Under the pieces are notes generated by a model. That model searched no databases. It had not been told where the DNA came from and worked only from the letters and a program-made list of their open reading frames with translations. The position numbers were made by a program, and so were the translations under genes. This document shows, one piece after another, positions 18,294 to 28,810 of a stretch of 64,000 nt of DNA. The DNA is from Ramlibacter sp. PS4R-6 (lineage in GTDB: Bacteria; Pseudomonadota; Gammaproteobacteria; Burkholderiales; Burkholderiaceae_C). Each line of letters opens with the position of its first letter. Positions within the stretch are counted from its first letter, which is position 1. Location of the stretch: assembly GCF_037572775.1 (NCBI RefSeq), contig NZ_JBBHKA010000001.1, forward strand, positions 1,240,001-1,304,000, written 5' to 3'.

Positions 18294-19481
18294 TTACTTG
18301 AGCCCGGCGGCCGCGCGCAGTTGCGCGGCGCGGTCGGTGCGCTCCCACGTGAACTCCGGCTCCTCGCGGCCGAAATGGCCGTAGGCGGCGGTCTTCTCGT
18401 AGATGGGACGCAGCAGGTCGAGCATCTGGATGATGCCCTTGGGACGCAGGTCGAAGTGGTCGTGCACCAGCGACGCGATCTGGTCGTCGGGGATCACGCC
18501 GGTGCCTTCCGTGTACACCGTGACGTTCATCGGCTTGGCCACGCCGATCGCATACGCCACCTGGATCTGGCACTGGCGCGCCAGGCCGGCGGCCACGATG
18601 TTCTTGGCGACGTAGCGGCACGCGTACGCGGCCGAACGGTCGACCTTGGACGGGTCCTTGCCCGAGAACGCGCCGCCGCCGTGCGGGCACGCGCCGCCGT
18701 AGGTGTCGACGATGATCTTGCGGCCGGTCAGGCCGCAATCGCCCTGCGGGCCGCCAATGACGAAGCGCCCGGTCGGGTTGATCAGGTACTTGGTATCCTT
18801 CAGCCACTCCTTCGGCAGCACCGGCTTGATGATCTCCTCGATGCAGGCCTCGACGAAGGAGGGCAACATTTTTTTGCCGTCGCTCATCTCGGGGCTGTGC
18901 TGCGACGACAGCACCACCGTGTCGATCGAATGCGGCTTGCCGTCGACGTAGCGCATCGTGATCTGGCTCTTGGCATCGGGGCGCAGGAAGGGCAGGCGGC
19001 CGTCCTTGCGCAGCTGCGCCTGGCGCTCGACGATGCGGTGCGCGTAGTGGATGGGCGCGGGCATGAGCTCGGGCGTCTCGTCGCACGCGTAGCCGAACAT
19101 CAGGCCCTGGTCGCCGGCGCCGGTGTTCAGGTAGTCGTCGCTGGCGTGGTCCACGCCCTGGGCGATGTCGCTGGACTGCTTGTCGTAGCAGACCATCACT
19201 GCGCAGCCCTTGTAGTCGATGCCGTACTCAGTGTTGTCGTAGCCGATGCGCTTGATGGTGTCGCGCGCGACCTGGATGTAGTCCACGTGCACGCCGGGCT
19301 TGGTCGTGATTTCGCCGGCCAGCACGACGAGGCCGGTGTTGGTCAGCGTCTCGGCCGCCACGCGCGCGCGCGGGTCCTGCGTGAAGATCGCGTCGAGGAT
19401 CGCGTCGGAAATCTGGTCCGCCACCTTGTCGGGGTGGCCTTCGGAGACCGATTCGGACGTGAAGAGGAAGTCGTTCGCCAT
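18294..19481 (-). CDS. metK: S-adenosylmethionine synthase
   Basis: A 395-residue MetK that makes S-adenosylmethionine from methionine and ATP. Motifs: [21 protein letters not shown] at the N-terminus, [12 protein letters not shown] (the ATP-binding GAGDQG) and [16 protein letters not shown] (the metal/phosphate loop), all intact. GGAG lies a few bases upstream of the ATG. The 133-base leader to the divergent acyltransferase gene is AT-rich in its middle; I looked for a known SAM riboswitch fold there and did not recognise one. Confidence 0.97.
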   Translation of the reverse strand: MANDFLFTSESVSEGHPDKVADQISDAILDAIFTQDPRARVAAETLTNTGLVVLAGEITTKPGVHVDYIQVARDTIKRIGYDNTEYGIDYKGCAVMVCYDKQSSDIAQGVDHASDDYLNTGAGDQGLMFGYACDETPELMPAPIHYAHRIVERQAQLRKDGRLPFLRPDAKSQITMRYVDGKPHSIDTVVLSSQHSPEMSDGKKMLPSFVEACIEEIIKPVLPKEWLKDTKYLINPTGRFVIGGPQGDCGLTGRKIIVDTYGGACPHGGGAFSGKDPSKVDRSAAYACRYVAKNIVAAGLARQCQIQVAYAIGVAKPMNVTVYTEGTGVIPDDQIASLVHDHFDLRPKGIIQMLDLLRPIYEKTAAYGHFGREEPEFTWERTDRAAQLRAAAGLK

Positions 19482-19558
19482 TCGATAAACTCCAATGAAT
19501 CACTAAGGCGCGTTGCCTCGTGCCGGAGCTTGGGGCGAACGCTTTAGCAGAATTATTT

Positions 19559-19586
19559 TTGAGTCGCCCTGCAAGTAGTTCATAAC
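19559..19586 (+). promoter_or_regulatory. Weak candidate promoter for the acyltransferase pair
   Basis: TTGAGT (19559-19564), 16-base spacer, CATAAC (19581-19586), in the AT-rich part of the metK/acyltransferase divergent region. It would start transcription about 22 bases before the ATG at 19615. Both hexamers are only partial matches. Confidence 0.3.
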
Positions 19587-19614
19587 TCGGCGACGGGGAC
19601 ATTCTAGCCGCTTC

Positions 19615-20439
19615 ATGAAGACCTTCCTGCGCGCGCTCGCGCTGCTGCCGCTGCCTGTCCTGCATGCGGCGGGCGCCGCCGTGGGTTGGCTGTCCTTCCT
19701 GCTGTCGCCCACCTACCGCCGCCGCTTCCTGGCGAACGCGCGCCAGGCGGGTTTCCGCTTCGGGACCATCCGGGCGGCCGTGGCCGAAAGCGGCAAGCTC
19801 GTGACGGAAATCCCGCGCCTGTGGTTCGGCCGCCCCGCGCGCACCGAATGGCGCGGCGGCGAGGTGGTGCAGGCGGCGCTGGCCGCCGGGCGCGGCATCC
19901 TCTTCCTGACGCCGCACCTGGGGTGCTTCGAGGTGACCGCCCAGGCCTATGCGCGCGACTTCGGGCCCATCACGGTGCTGTACCGGCCGGCGCGCAAGCC
20001 CTGGCTGCGCGAACTCGTCGCCACCGCGCGCGTGCGGCCCAACCTCGCGGTCGCACCGACGACCGTGGGCGGGGTCAAGCAATTGCTCAAGACCTTGAAA
20101 TCCGGCGGGGCCGTCGGCCTGCTGCCCGACCAAGTGCCGCCGCGCGGGCAGGGCACGTGGGCGCCCTTCTTCGGCCAGCCGGCCTACACCATGAACCTGC
20201 CCGCGCGCCTGGCGAAGCAGGCCGGCGCGCGGGTGCTGCTGATCTGGGGCGAGCGCCTGTCGTTCGGGCGCGGCTTTCGCATGCACGTCAGCCCCTGGGA
20301 CGAGCCGATGGCCGAAGACGCCGAAGGTGCGGCGGCGCAGCTCAACCGCCGCATGGAGGCGATGGTGCGCGATTGCCCGTCGCAGTACATGTGGGGTTAC
20401 GCGCGCTACAAGCAACCGCGCGAGGAGCTGGCGCTGTGA
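19615..20439 (+). CDS. LpxL/HtrB-type lysophospholipid acyltransferase (first of pair)
   Basis: A 274-residue inner-membrane acyltransferase with an N-terminal hydrophobic anchor (ALALLPLPVLHAAGAAVGWLSFLL). The catalytic HxxxxE motif is TPHLGCFE near residue 102; YRPARKPWLRELV and LLPDQVPPRGQG are also family-typical. It would transfer secondary acyl chains to lipid A or a similar glycolipid. It overlaps the second acyltransferase by four bases (GTGA), so a paralogous pair is cotranscribed, perhaps adding two different acyl chains. Confidence 0.88.
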   Translation: MKTFLRALALLPLPVLHAAGAAVGWLSFLLSPTYRRRFLANARQAGFRFGTIRAAVAESGKLVTEIPRLWFGRPARTEWRGGEVVQAALAAGRGILFLTPHLGCFEVTAQAYARDFGPITVLYRPARKPWLRELVATARVRPNLAVAPTTVGGVKQLLKTLKSGGAVGLLPDQVPPRGQGTWAPFFGQPAYTMNLPARLAKQAGARVLLIWGERLSFGRGFRMHVSPWDEPMAEDAEGAAAQLNRRMEAMVRDCPSQYMWGYARYKQPREELAL

Positions 20440-21305
20440 TCAGCCGCCTGGGTATCCTCTTCATGCGGGCGATCTCGCACCTGCCGCTGGGCGTGGTGCG
20501 CGCGATGGGCGCCGCGCTCGGTGCCTTCCTGTACGTGGTCGTGGTCCCGCGCCGGCGCATCGCGATGCGCAACCTCGAGCTGTGCTTCCCGCGGTGGACC
20601 GTGGCGCAACGCCGCCGCACGGTGCGTTCGCATTTCATCCGCTTCGCGCAGGCCTGGCTGGACCGCAGCTGGCTGTGGCATGCGCCCGCCGACGTCGTGC
20701 GCCAGCGCCTGCAGCTGGCCGGCTCGGTGCACGAGATCGACGGCGACGCGCCGGTGATCCTGTTCGTGCCGCACTTCCTCGGGCTCGACGCCGGCGTCAC
20801 GGCCATCACGCTGCTCACGCAGCGGCGCATCCTCGGCGTGTACACCAAGCAGTCGAACGCCATCGTCGACGAATGGATCTTCGAGGGCCGCCACCGCTTC
20901 ACAACCGATTCGCGCGCGGTGCACCGCTCCGAAGGCGTGCGCGACATGATCGCGGCCGTGCGCGGCGGCGCGGCGATGTACCTGCTGCCCGACATGAATT
21001 TCGGCGCGGAGGATTCGATCTTCGTGCCGTTCTACGGCGTGCAGGCCGCCACCGTGCCGTCGCTGCCGCGCTTCGCGCGCCTGTGCAAGGCCAAGGTGGT
21101 GCCGCTCACCACGAAGCTCACGGACGCGGGCTACGAAGTGCGCCTGCACCCGGCCTGGGACGACTACCCGACGAGCGACGTCGCGGCCGACACGGCGCTG
21201 ATGAACAAGCGCCTGGAGGTCTACATCGACGAGATGCCCGACCAGTACTACTGGGTGCACAAGCGCTTCAAGACGCGCCCGCCCGGCGAGCCGCCGGTGT
21301 ACTAG
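20436..21305 (+). CDS. LpxL/LpxM-type lysophospholipid acyltransferase (second of pair)
   Basis: A 289-residue paralogue of the preceding protein, with an N-terminal anchor and the catalytic HxxxxD in VPHFLGLDAG (near residue 113). YTKQSNAIVDEW and LLPDMNFGAEDSIFVPF are typical of lipid A late acyltransferases. The start is GTG at 20436, overlapping the previous stop as GTGA; the next ATG (20464) would shorten the anchor. The stop shares CTAG with the convergent hydrolase gene (21302-21305). Confidence 0.87.
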   Translation: MISRLGILFMRAISHLPLGVVRAMGAALGAFLYVVVVPRRRIAMRNLELCFPRWTVAQRRRTVRSHFIRFAQAWLDRSWLWHAPADVVRQRLQLAGSVHEIDGDAPVILFVPHFLGLDAGVTAITLLTQRRILGVYTKQSNAIVDEWIFEGRHRFTTDSRAVHRSEGVRDMIAAVRGGAAMYLLPDMNFGAEDSIFVPFYGVQAATVPSLPRFARLCKAKVVPLTTKLTDAGYEVRLHPAWDDYPTSDVAADTALMNKRLEVYIDEMPDQYYWVHKRFKTRPPGEPPVY

Positions 21306-22186
21306 CTGTTGGCGAGGAAGGTGGCCAGGCGGTCCGCGACGAAGCGCGGGCGCTCGTGCACGATCCAGTGCGTCGCGTCGGGCACGCGTTCCACCGTGAG
21401 CCTTGGGATGTACTCCTCGAGCCCGTCGACGAGCTCGGGGCACAGCGCGTCGTCCCGCATCGCCCACAGCACGAAAGTCGGGATGTTCACGGTGAGCATC
21501 TCGCGCGGCAAGGTGACGGCCCCCGCGGCGGGGTCGCCCTCGCGCCCCGGGCGCAGCGGCGAGGCGCGGTAGTAGTTCAGGCCGCCCTGCAGGCTGGCAT
21601 CCCACACCTCCCGGTACTGCTGTTTCACGGATTCCGTCAGCCACTCGCCGCCGTGCTCCTTGAAGAAGCCGAACAGGCGCCGGTAGTCGCCTTCGCGCAG
21701 GAGCGCCGCCGCGTCGTCGCGGATCAGGAAGTTCATGTACGCGCTGGCCGCCTGCTGCTTCGGGCTGCGCTGCAGCTCGCGCAGGAAGGTGCCGGGGTGC
21801 GGCGAATTGACGATCATCAGCCGCTTCGTGACCTCGGGCCGCTGGTTGGCGATGTTCCAGGCGATGGCGCCGCCCCAGTCGTGCGCGATGAGGCATTCCA
21901 GCGGCTGGCCCTCGATGCCGATGAGCGTGACGATGTCCTGCAGGATGTGCTTGGCGCGGTACTGCTGCACCTCCTCGGGCTGGGAGGACTTCTCGAAACC
22001 GCGCAGGTTGGGCGCCACGGCGCGGTACCCGCGCGCGCCGAAATGCTCCAGCAGCTCGTCCCACACGAACGCCGCCTCGGGAAAGCCGTGCAGGAACATC
22101 AGCACGGGCTTGCCGCGCTCGCCCGCGGCGCGGCAGCTCAGGGTGATGCCGTGCGGCAGCTGCCGCTGGAAGGTCTCGATCGTCAT
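21302..22186 (-). CDS. Alpha/beta hydrolase, epoxide-hydrolase/haloalkane-dehalogenase type
   Basis: A 294-residue alpha/beta hydrolase. The oxyanion motif is MFLHGFPEAAF; the nucleophile is Asp, in LIAHDWGGAIAWN, which places it with epoxide hydrolases and dehalogenases rather than serine esterases. A charge-relay acid (ALCPELVDGL region) and His (DATHWIVHE) follow. Two cap-domain tyrosines seem present (YRRLFGFF and NYYRAS), favouring an epoxide hydrolase. GGAGAACCC before the ATG at 22186 supports that start over an ATG nine codons upstream. The gene overlaps engB by four bases (22183-22186), so they are cotranscribed. Confidence 0.86.
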   Translation of the reverse strand: MTIETFQRQLPHGITLSCRAAGERGKPVLMFLHGFPEAAFVWDELLEHFGARGYRAVAPNLRGFEKSSQPEEVQQYRAKHILQDIVTLIGIEGQPLECLIAHDWGGAIAWNIANQRPEVTKRLMIVNSPHPGTFLRELQRSPKQQAASAYMNFLIRDDAAALLREGDYRRLFGFFKEHGGEWLTESVKQQYREVWDASLQGGLNYYRASPLRPGREGDPAAGAVTLPREMLTVNIPTFVLWAMRDDALCPELVDGLEEYIPRLTVERVPDATHWIVHERPRFVADRLATFLANS

Positions 22187-22842
22187 GGGTTCTCCGCGTG
22201 CGTCCAGTTCCACAGGAGCAAGGCGGTTTCTTCCACCCCCTGCTTCCTGAGTGCGGAGAACAGTTTCACTTCACCGCCGCCGGCTTGCAGTCGCGCAATC
22301 GACAGCGCCTTGGCCCCTTCGCTGCGCGTGAGCTTGTCGGCCTTGGTCAGCAGCACCAGGAATTTCAGGCCCTGCTCGACCCGCGGGCGGATGACTTCCA
22401 GCAGGATCTCGTCCAGCTCGGTCACGCCCTGGCGCGGGTCGACCAGGAGCACCACACCCCTCAGGTTGGGCCGGGTGACCAGGTAATTGGCCATCACCTG
22501 CTGCCAGCGCGCCTTGTCCTGCTTGGGCACGGCCGCGTAGCCGTAGCCCGGCAGGTCGGCCAGCACAGCATCCGTGATGCCCTGCTTGCCCAGCGAGAAC
22601 AGGTTGATGCTCTGGGTACGCCCGGGCGTCTTGGAGGCGAAGGCCAGTCGCTTCTGCTGCGCCAGGGTGTTGATGCAGGTGGACTTGCCCGCGTTGGAGC
22701 GGCCGACGAAGGCCACCTCGGGGATGGCGCTTTCGGGCAGGAATTCGAGGGTGGGCGCCGTGGTGAGGAAGCGCGCGGTGTGCATCCAGGCCAGCGCCTG
22801 CGCCGCCGTGCGCGCGCCGGCCGGCGCCGGGGAGGAGGTCAT
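22183..22842 (-). CDS. engB: Ribosome biogenesis GTPase YihA/EngB
   Basis: A 219-residue EngB GTPase needed for large-subunit assembly. G motifs: G1 VGRSNAGKS (near residue 46), G2/G3 TPGRTQ and DLPGYGYA, G4 TKAD and G5 SALR. The length is normal. The mRNA may be leaderless: TACAAT on the coding strand (complement of 22851-22856) ends eight bases before the ATG and there is no Shine-Dalgarno sequence. It is followed by the hydrolase gene with an ATGA overlap. Confidence 0.94.
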   Translation of the reverse strand: MTSSPAPAGARTAAQALAWMHTARFLTTAPTLEFLPESAIPEVAFVGRSNAGKSTCINTLAQQKRLAFASKTPGRTQSINLFSLGKQGITDAVLADLPGYGYAAVPKQDKARWQQVMANYLVTRPNLRGVVLLVDPRQGVTELDEILLEVIRPRVEQGLKFLVLLTKADKLTRSEGAKALSIARLQAGGGEVKLFSALRKQGVEETALLLWNWTHAENP

Positions 22843-22850
22843 GGGGGCGC

Positions 22851-22860
22851 ATTGTAGAAT
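22851..22860. promoter_or_regulatory. Overlapping divergent -10 elements (engB / cytochrome c)
   Basis: ATTGTAGAAT reads TAGAAT on the plus strand (22855-22860, towards the cytochrome gene) and TACAAT on the minus strand (22851-22856, towards engB). Each matches TATAAT at 5 of 6 positions. No good -35 was seen for either. The two polymerases would exclude one another. Confidence 0.4.
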
Positions 22861-22908
22861 CGTGCGGTTTTGCGCCCCCGCGCGCGCCCCAAAAACAAGA
22901 CCCAGCCC

Positions 22909-23556
22909 ATGAAGCCGTTCGCCCTCGTGCTTGCCGCCCTGATCGCGGTGCCCGCCTCCCTGTCGTTCGCCGCCGGAAGCGCGCCGCAGCCGGCCGCCGC
23001 GGCCCCTGCCGCCGCCAAGCCCGACCTGAACGCCGGCAGCACCAAGTACGGCGCGGTGTGCGCGGCCTGCCACGGCGCCGACGGCAACTCCGGCGTGCCC
23101 GCGAACCCCAAGCTCGCGCAGCAGCACCCCGAATACATCGTCAAGCAGCTCGCCGAGTTCAAGAGCGGCAAGCGCCCCAGCCCCATCATGCAGCCCATGG
23201 CCGCGCAGCTCTCGGATGCCGACATGCGCAACATCGCCTACTGGGCCGGCTCGCAGAAGGCCAAGACCGGCTTCGCGAAGGACAAGGAGCTGGTCACCCT
23301 GGGCGAGAAAATCTACCGCGGCGGCATCCTCGAGAAGCAGGTCGCTGCCTGTGCCGGCTGCCACAGCCCCAACGGCGCCGGCATTCCCGCGCAGTTCCCG
23401 CGCCTGTCCGGCCAGCATGCCGACTACACCTACGCGCAGCTCGTCAGCTTCCAGACCGGCGCGCGCAAGAACAGCCCGCAGATGGTGGACATCGCCACCC
23501 GCCTGTCCGAGCGCGAGATGAAGGCCGTGGCCGACTACATCGCCGGGTTGCGCTGA
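22909..23556 (+). CDS. Dihaem cytochrome c (cytochrome c4 type)
   Basis: A 215-residue periplasmic cytochrome with a signal peptide (PFALVLAALIAVPASLSFAA). It has two class I haem motifs, CAACH (near residue 51) and CAGCH (near residue 149), each followed by a typical domain with Met ligands (IMQPMA; NSPQMV). The double-domain c4 design carries electrons to terminal oxidases. It is followed by a strong terminator and then by resB-ccsA, whose products attach haem to such proteins. ATG at 22909 is chosen because it begins the signal peptide. Confidence 0.92.
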   Translation: MKPFALVLAALIAVPASLSFAAGSAPQPAAAAPAAAKPDLNAGSTKYGAVCAACHGADGNSGVPANPKLAQQHPEYIVKQLAEFKSGKRPSPIMQPMAAQLSDADMRNIAYWAGSQKAKTGFAKDKELVTLGEKIYRGGILEKQVAACAGCHSPNGAGIPAQFPRLSGQHADYTYAQLVSFQTGARKNSPQMVDIATRLSEREMKAVADYIAGLR

Positions 23557-23592
23557 ATCAAGCTGAACCAACCGCCGCACAACTAGCCTAAG

Positions 23593-23624
23593 AAGGGCGG
23601 GCAAGGAGCCCGCCCTTTTGTTTT
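23593..23624 (+). terminator. Intrinsic terminator after the cytochrome c gene
   Basis: AAGGGCGGGC (23593-23602), loop AAGGA, GCCCGCCCTT (23608-23617), then TTGTTTT. A 10-base stem with a T-tract: the clearest terminator in the window. Its T-tract ends two bases before the resB ATG, and the AAGGAG of its loop is the only Shine-Dalgarno-like sequence ahead of resB. Confidence 0.85.
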
Positions 23625-23625
23625 C

Positions 23626-25746
23626 ATGACCACCGCCACGTCCGGCCTGCAGATCCGAAGCGAATCGCCGCGCCTGCGCACGGCGGTGGAGCTGCTGTCG
23701 TCGATGCGCTTCTCGATCTCGCTGCTGACGGTGATCTGCATCGCATCCGTGATCGGCACCATCATCCAGCAGCAGGAGCCGCTGGTGAACTACGTGGACA
23801 AGTTCGGACCCTTCTGGGCCCAGCTGTTCATGGCGCTCAAGCTCAACGCGGTCTACAGCGCCGCGTGGTTCCTCGTGATCCTGGCGTTCCTCGTCGTCAG
23901 CACGTCGCTGTGCATCGCGCGCAACACGCCGAAGATCGTCACCGACCTGCGCGCGTACAAGGAGAACATGCGCGAGCAGAGCCTGCGCGCCTTCCACCAC
24001 CGCGCCGAGGCGCCGGTGGCGCAAGCGCCCGAGGCGGCCGCCTCGCGCATCGCGCAGGTGCTGGTGCACGGCGGCTGGAAGGTGAAGCTGCAGCAGCGCG
24101 ATTCGGGCTGGATGGTGGCCGCCAAGCGCGGGGCGGCCAACAAGGTCGGCTACCTCGCCGCGCACAGCGCCATCGTGCTGGTGTGCCTGGGCGGCCTGCT
24201 CGACGGCGACATGATCGTGCGCGCGCAGATGTGGCTGGGCGGCAAGACGGCGTTCAACGGCGGCGGGATGATCGCCGACGTGCCGGCGCAGCACCGGCTG
24301 CCCGCGAGCAACCCGACCTTCCGCGGCAACCTGATGGTCGCCGAAGGCACGGCCTCCAGCACCGCGGTGCTGAACCAGTCCGACGGCATCGTGATCCAGG
24401 AACTGCCCTTCGCCATCGAGCTGAAGAAGTTCATCGTCGAGCACTACTCGACGGGCATGCCCAAGCTGTTCGCCAGCGAGATCGTCATCCACGACAAGGC
24501 CACCGGCGAAAAGATCCCCGCTCGCGTGGAAGTGAACCACCCTGCGAGCTGGCGCGGCATCGAGATCTACCAGGCCAGCTTCGATGACGGAGGCTCCCGC
24601 GTGAAGCTGCGCGCCGTGCCCGTCAACGGCGGCAAGCCTTTCGAGGTCGAAGGCGTGATCGGCGGCAGCACGCAGCTGACCAAGGGCCCGGGCGCAGGCG
24701 CGGAGAAGATGACGCTGGAGTTCACGGGCCTGCGCGTGATCAACGTCGAGAACTTCGGCGGCATGGACAAGGGCGGCGCGGACGTGCGCAAGGTGGACCT
24801 GCGCGCTTCGCTCGACGCGCAGCTGGGCGCCGCCAACAAGTCGGCGACGAAGAAGGAGCTGCGCAACGTCGGCCCGAGCGTGAGCTACAAGTTGCGCGAC
24901 GCGGCGGGCCAGGCGCGCGAGTTCAACAACTACATGGCGCCGGTGGACATGGGCGACGGCGTCGCGGTCTACCTGATGGGCGTGCGCGAGACGCCCGCCG
25001 AGGCCTTCCGTTACCTGCGCGTCCCGGCCGACGACCAGGGCGGGCTCGACGGTTTCGTGCGCCTGCGCCAGGCGCTGATGGACGCCGACCTGCGCGAGAA
25101 GGCCGTGAAGCGCTACGCGGCCAAGGCCACCGACCCGTCGAATCCGGAGCTCGCGGCGCAGCTGGTCACGTCGGCCAGCCGCGCGCTGGCGATGTTCGCG
25201 GGTGTCGGTACGCCGCCCGGGCCCGGCGGCAAGCCGGTGGCGGGCCTGCAGGCCATCTCGGATTTCATGGAGGCCAACCTGCCCGAGCCCGAGCGCGCCC
25301 GCGCCGGCGAGGTGCTGGTGCGCATCCTGAGCGGGGCTCTGTTCGAGCTGGCGCAGCTCACGCGCGAGCAGGCGGGCCTGAAGCTGCTGGAGCCCAGCGA
25401 GAAGACGCAGGCCTTCATGTCGCAGGCCGTGCTGGCGCTCAGCGACGTCAACGCCTACCCCGTGCCCATCGCGTTCGAACTGGCCGACTTCCAGCAGGTG
25501 CAGGCCAGCGTGTTCCAGGTCACGCGCGGCCCCGGCAAGGGCATCGTCTACCTGGGCTGCGCCTTGCTGATCCTGGGCGTCTTCGCCATGCTCTACGTGC
25601 GCGAGCGGCGCCTGTGGTGCTGGGTCACGCCGGCCGGGGAGGGCGCCCATTGCGCCATGGCGCTGTCGAGCAACCGCCGCACCCTCGACACCGACCGGGA
25701 ATTCGAGCATCTGAAAGAATCGCTCCTCGCAGCGAAGGCCGCATGA
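23626..25746 (+). CDS. resB: Cytochrome c biogenesis protein ResB (System II)
   Basis: A 706-residue ResB/Ccs1 protein. Transmembrane segments lie near residues 28-48, 72-95 and 170-185, with a large periplasmic domain (about 190-630) and a last segment near 640-660 (GIVYLGCALLILGVFAMLYVRERRLW). With CcsA it exports haem and attaches it to apocytochromes c. The start follows the upstream terminator directly and lacks a well-spaced ribosome-binding site; the later in-frame ATG at 23704 would remove the cytoplasmic N-terminus. It overlaps ccsA by ATGA (25743-25746). Confidence 0.92.
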   Translation: MTTATSGLQIRSESPRLRTAVELLSSMRFSISLLTVICIASVIGTIIQQQEPLVNYVDKFGPFWAQLFMALKLNAVYSAAWFLVILAFLVVSTSLCIARNTPKIVTDLRAYKENMREQSLRAFHHRAEAPVAQAPEAAASRIAQVLVHGGWKVKLQQRDSGWMVAAKRGAANKVGYLAAHSAIVLVCLGGLLDGDMIVRAQMWLGGKTAFNGGGMIADVPAQHRLPASNPTFRGNLMVAEGTASSTAVLNQSDGIVIQELPFAIELKKFIVEHYSTGMPKLFASEIVIHDKATGEKIPARVEVNHPASWRGIEIYQASFDDGGSRVKLRAVPVNGGKPFEVEGVIGGSTQLTKGPGAGAEKMTLEFTGLRVINVENFGGMDKGGADVRKVDLRASLDAQLGAANKSATKKELRNVGPSVSYKLRDAAGQAREFNNYMAPVDMGDGVAVYLMGVRETPAEAFRYLRVPADDQGGLDGFVRLRQALMDADLREKAVKRYAAKATDPSNPELAAQLVTSASRALAMFAGVGTPPGPGGKPVAGLQAISDFMEANLPEPERARAGEVLVRILSGALFELAQLTREQAGLKLLEPSEKTQAFMSQAVLALSDVNAYPVPIAFELADFQQVQASVFQVTRGPGKGIVYLGCALLILGVFAMLYVRERRLWCWVTPAGEGAHCAMALSSNRRTLDTDREFEHLKESLLAAKAA

Positions 25747-27074
25747 ACACCGCCACCACCACCCTGACCCTCACGCCGGGCTACTTGTCCACCCGCACGT
25801 GGTTCGACTGGCTCTTTGCCGCCATCGTCGCCGCGGGCGGGGCGTATGTCTTCGCCAACTACGCGCAATACATGGACGTGTACGAGAAGGGCATCCTCGT
25901 CGGGGCGGTTCCCGCCGCGATCTGGATCGGCTGGTTCTGGCGCCCGCTGCGCGCGCTGATGCTGGTGGTCGCCGGCGCCGCGCTGCTGTCGATCGCGTCG
26001 TATGCGGGCGACCTGGCGCGGGCCGAGAGCGTCTTCTGGCTCAAGTACTTCCTCTCCAGCCAGTCCGCGATCCTCTGGATGAGCGTGCTGTTCCTGATGG
26101 CGACGCTGTTCTACTGGATCGGCTTCTTCGCGCGCGGCCAGGCCGCGGCGATGACCCGCATCGGCTCGGGCCTGGTCTGGGCCGCGGTGGCGATGGCCCT
26201 GATCGGCACGATGGCGCGCTGGTACGAGAGCTACCTGATCGGGCCGGACATCGGCCACATCCCGGTGAGCAACCTGTACGAGGTGTTCGTCCTGTTCTGC
26301 TGGCTCACCGCCGCCTTCTACCTGTACTTCGAGGACCACTACGACACGCGCGCGCTCGGCGCATTCGTGATGCTGGTGGTCAGCGCCGCGGTCGGCTTCA
26401 TGTTCTGGTACGCGGTGGTGCGCGAGGCGCACGAGATCCAGCCGCTGGTGCCCGCGCTCAAGAGCTGGTGGATGAAACTGCACGTGCCCGCCAACTTCAT
26501 CGGCTACGGTACGTTCTCGCTGGCGGCGATGGTGTCGCTGGCCTACCTGCTCAAGCAGGCGTCCGCGCGCTCGCTGTGGATCGGCCTGGTGGGATTCCCC
26601 GCGGCCTTCGGCATCGGCATCCCGGCCCTGTTCCTGGCTTTCGGCGGCCTCGCCGCGGACACCGCGTCCAGCGTGCTGCGCACGATGTCGATCGCGGCGA
26701 CGCTGGTCGCGATCGACGCCGCGCTGGTGGCCTTGCGTTCGCGCATCAACCCGGCGACGCCGTCGCTCGAAGTGCTCGACGACGTGATGTACAAGTCCAT
26801 CGCCGTCGGCTTCGCCTTCTTCACCATCGCCACAGTGCTCGGCGCGCTGTGGGCCGCCGAGGCCTGGGGCGGCTACTGGAGCTGGGACCCGAAGGAAACT
26901 TGGGCGCTGATCGTCTGGCTCAATTACGCGGCCTGGCTGCACATGCGCCTGATGAAGGGCCTGCGCGGCGGTGTCGCGGCCTGGTGGGCCTGCGTCGGCC
27001 TGCTGGTGACGACTTTCGCCTTCCTCGGCGTGAACATGTTCCTGTCGGGCCTGCACAGCTACGGCAAGCTCTGA
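25743..27074 (+). CDS. ccsA: Cytochrome c biogenesis protein CcsA/ResC (haem handling, WWD domain)
   Basis: A 443-residue polytopic inner-membrane protein, with at least eight hydrophobic helices. The haem-binding WWD motif is [16 protein letters not shown] (near residue 380), flanked by conserved histidines (HVPANF and the late HMRL/LHSYG). It works with ResB. The ATG overlaps the resB stop, so the pair is translationally coupled. Confidence 0.94.
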   Translation: MNTATTTLTLTPGYLSTRTWFDWLFAAIVAAGGAYVFANYAQYMDVYEKGILVGAVPAAIWIGWFWRPLRALMLVVAGAALLSIASYAGDLARAESVFWLKYFLSSQSAILWMSVLFLMATLFYWIGFFARGQAAAMTRIGSGLVWAAVAMALIGTMARWYESYLIGPDIGHIPVSNLYEVFVLFCWLTAAFYLYFEDHYDTRALGAFVMLVVSAAVGFMFWYAVVREAHEIQPLVPALKSWWMKLHVPANFIGYGTFSLAAMVSLAYLLKQASARSLWIGLVGFPAAFGIGIPALFLAFGGLAADTASSVLRTMSIAATLVAIDAALVALRSRINPATPSLEVLDDVMYKSIAVGFAFFTIATVLGALWAAEAWGGYWSWDPKETWALIVWLNYAAWLHMRLMKGLRGGVAAWWACVGLLVTTFAFLGVNMFLSGLHSYGKL

Positions 27075-27147
27075 GCGCGGCGCGGGGTCTTGGCATCCAT
27101 GTAAGACTCGGCCGCGTATCCCGACCAAGGCCAGGAAGGAAGCTGCC

Positions 27148-28146
<999 letters not shown>

Positions 28147-28153
28147 TCGCACG

Positions 28154-28810
28154 GTGAATGCCGCCAAGGCCCTGATGCACCCGGCGGCGAAGCCCGCCGT
28201 CTTCGTGCTGTCGCTGCTGCCGTTCGCGTGGCTGTTCTACGCGGCGGCCACCGACAACCTCGGCGCGAACCCGCAGGAGTATTTGATCCGATCGCTCGGC
28301 GACTGGACGCTGCGCTTCCTGTGCCTGACGCTTGCCGTCACGCCGCTGCGCATGATCACGGCAACGCCCGCGCTCGCGCGCTTTCGCCGCATGCTGGGGC
28401 TCTTCACCTACTTCTACGTCGTGCTGCACCTGCTGGCCTACAGCGTGTTCGACAAGGAACTGGTGTGGTCCGAGATCGCGAAGGACATCGCCAAGCGGCC
28501 GTTCATCCTCGTGGGGTTCACCGCGTTCGTGCTGCTCACGCCGCTGGCGTTGACGTCGTTCAACCGGGCGGTCAAGGCGCTGGGCGCCAGGCGCTGGCAG
28601 GCGCTGCACAAGCTGGTCTACGTGATCGCCGGGCTGGGCATCCTGCACTTCTTCTGGATGCGGGCCGGCAAGAACAACTTCGCCGAGGTGTTCGTCTACG
28701 CGGGCATCCTGGCCGCGCTGCTTGGCTGGCGCGTGTGGAACCGCTTCAAGCCCCGGGCAGCAGCTTCTCCACCCGCATCAGGTCCGCAGGCGTCTCGCGC
28801 TCGCGGATGA
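28154..28810 (+). CDS. msrQ: Haem-binding membrane subunit MsrQ
   Basis: A 218-residue protein of the ferric reductase-like transmembrane family, with about six helices (AVFVLSLLPFAWLFYAA near the start, then FLCLTLAVTPLRMI, LFTYFYVVLHLLAYSVF, and LHKLVYVIAGLGILHFF). Histidines in VVLHLL, ALHKLVY and GILHFF are likely haem ligands. It passes quinol-derived electrons to MsrP. The start is GTG at 28154. The last 21 codons lie over the 3' end of the convergent lysA, an overlap of 65 bases. Confidence 0.91.
   Translation: MNAAKALMHPAAKPAVFVLSLLPFAWLFYAAATDNLGANPQEYLIRSLGDWTLRFLCLTLAVTPLRMITATPALARFRRMLGLFTYFYVVLHLLAYSVFDKELVWSEIAKDIAKRPFILVGFTAFVLLTPLALTSFNRAVKALGARRWQALHKLVYVIAGLGILHFFWMRAGKNNFAEVFVYAGILAALLGWRVWNRFKPRAAASPPASGPQASRARG

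Noticed and set aside
19482..19614. SAM riboswitch in the metK leader
   Set aside because: I could not fit a known SAM riboswitch consensus; AT-rich bases are explained by divergent promoters.
22843..25710. Long minus-strand extension of engB through the cytochrome and resB genes
   Set aside because: The extension is a shadow of the plus-strand genes; EngB has normal length from 22842.
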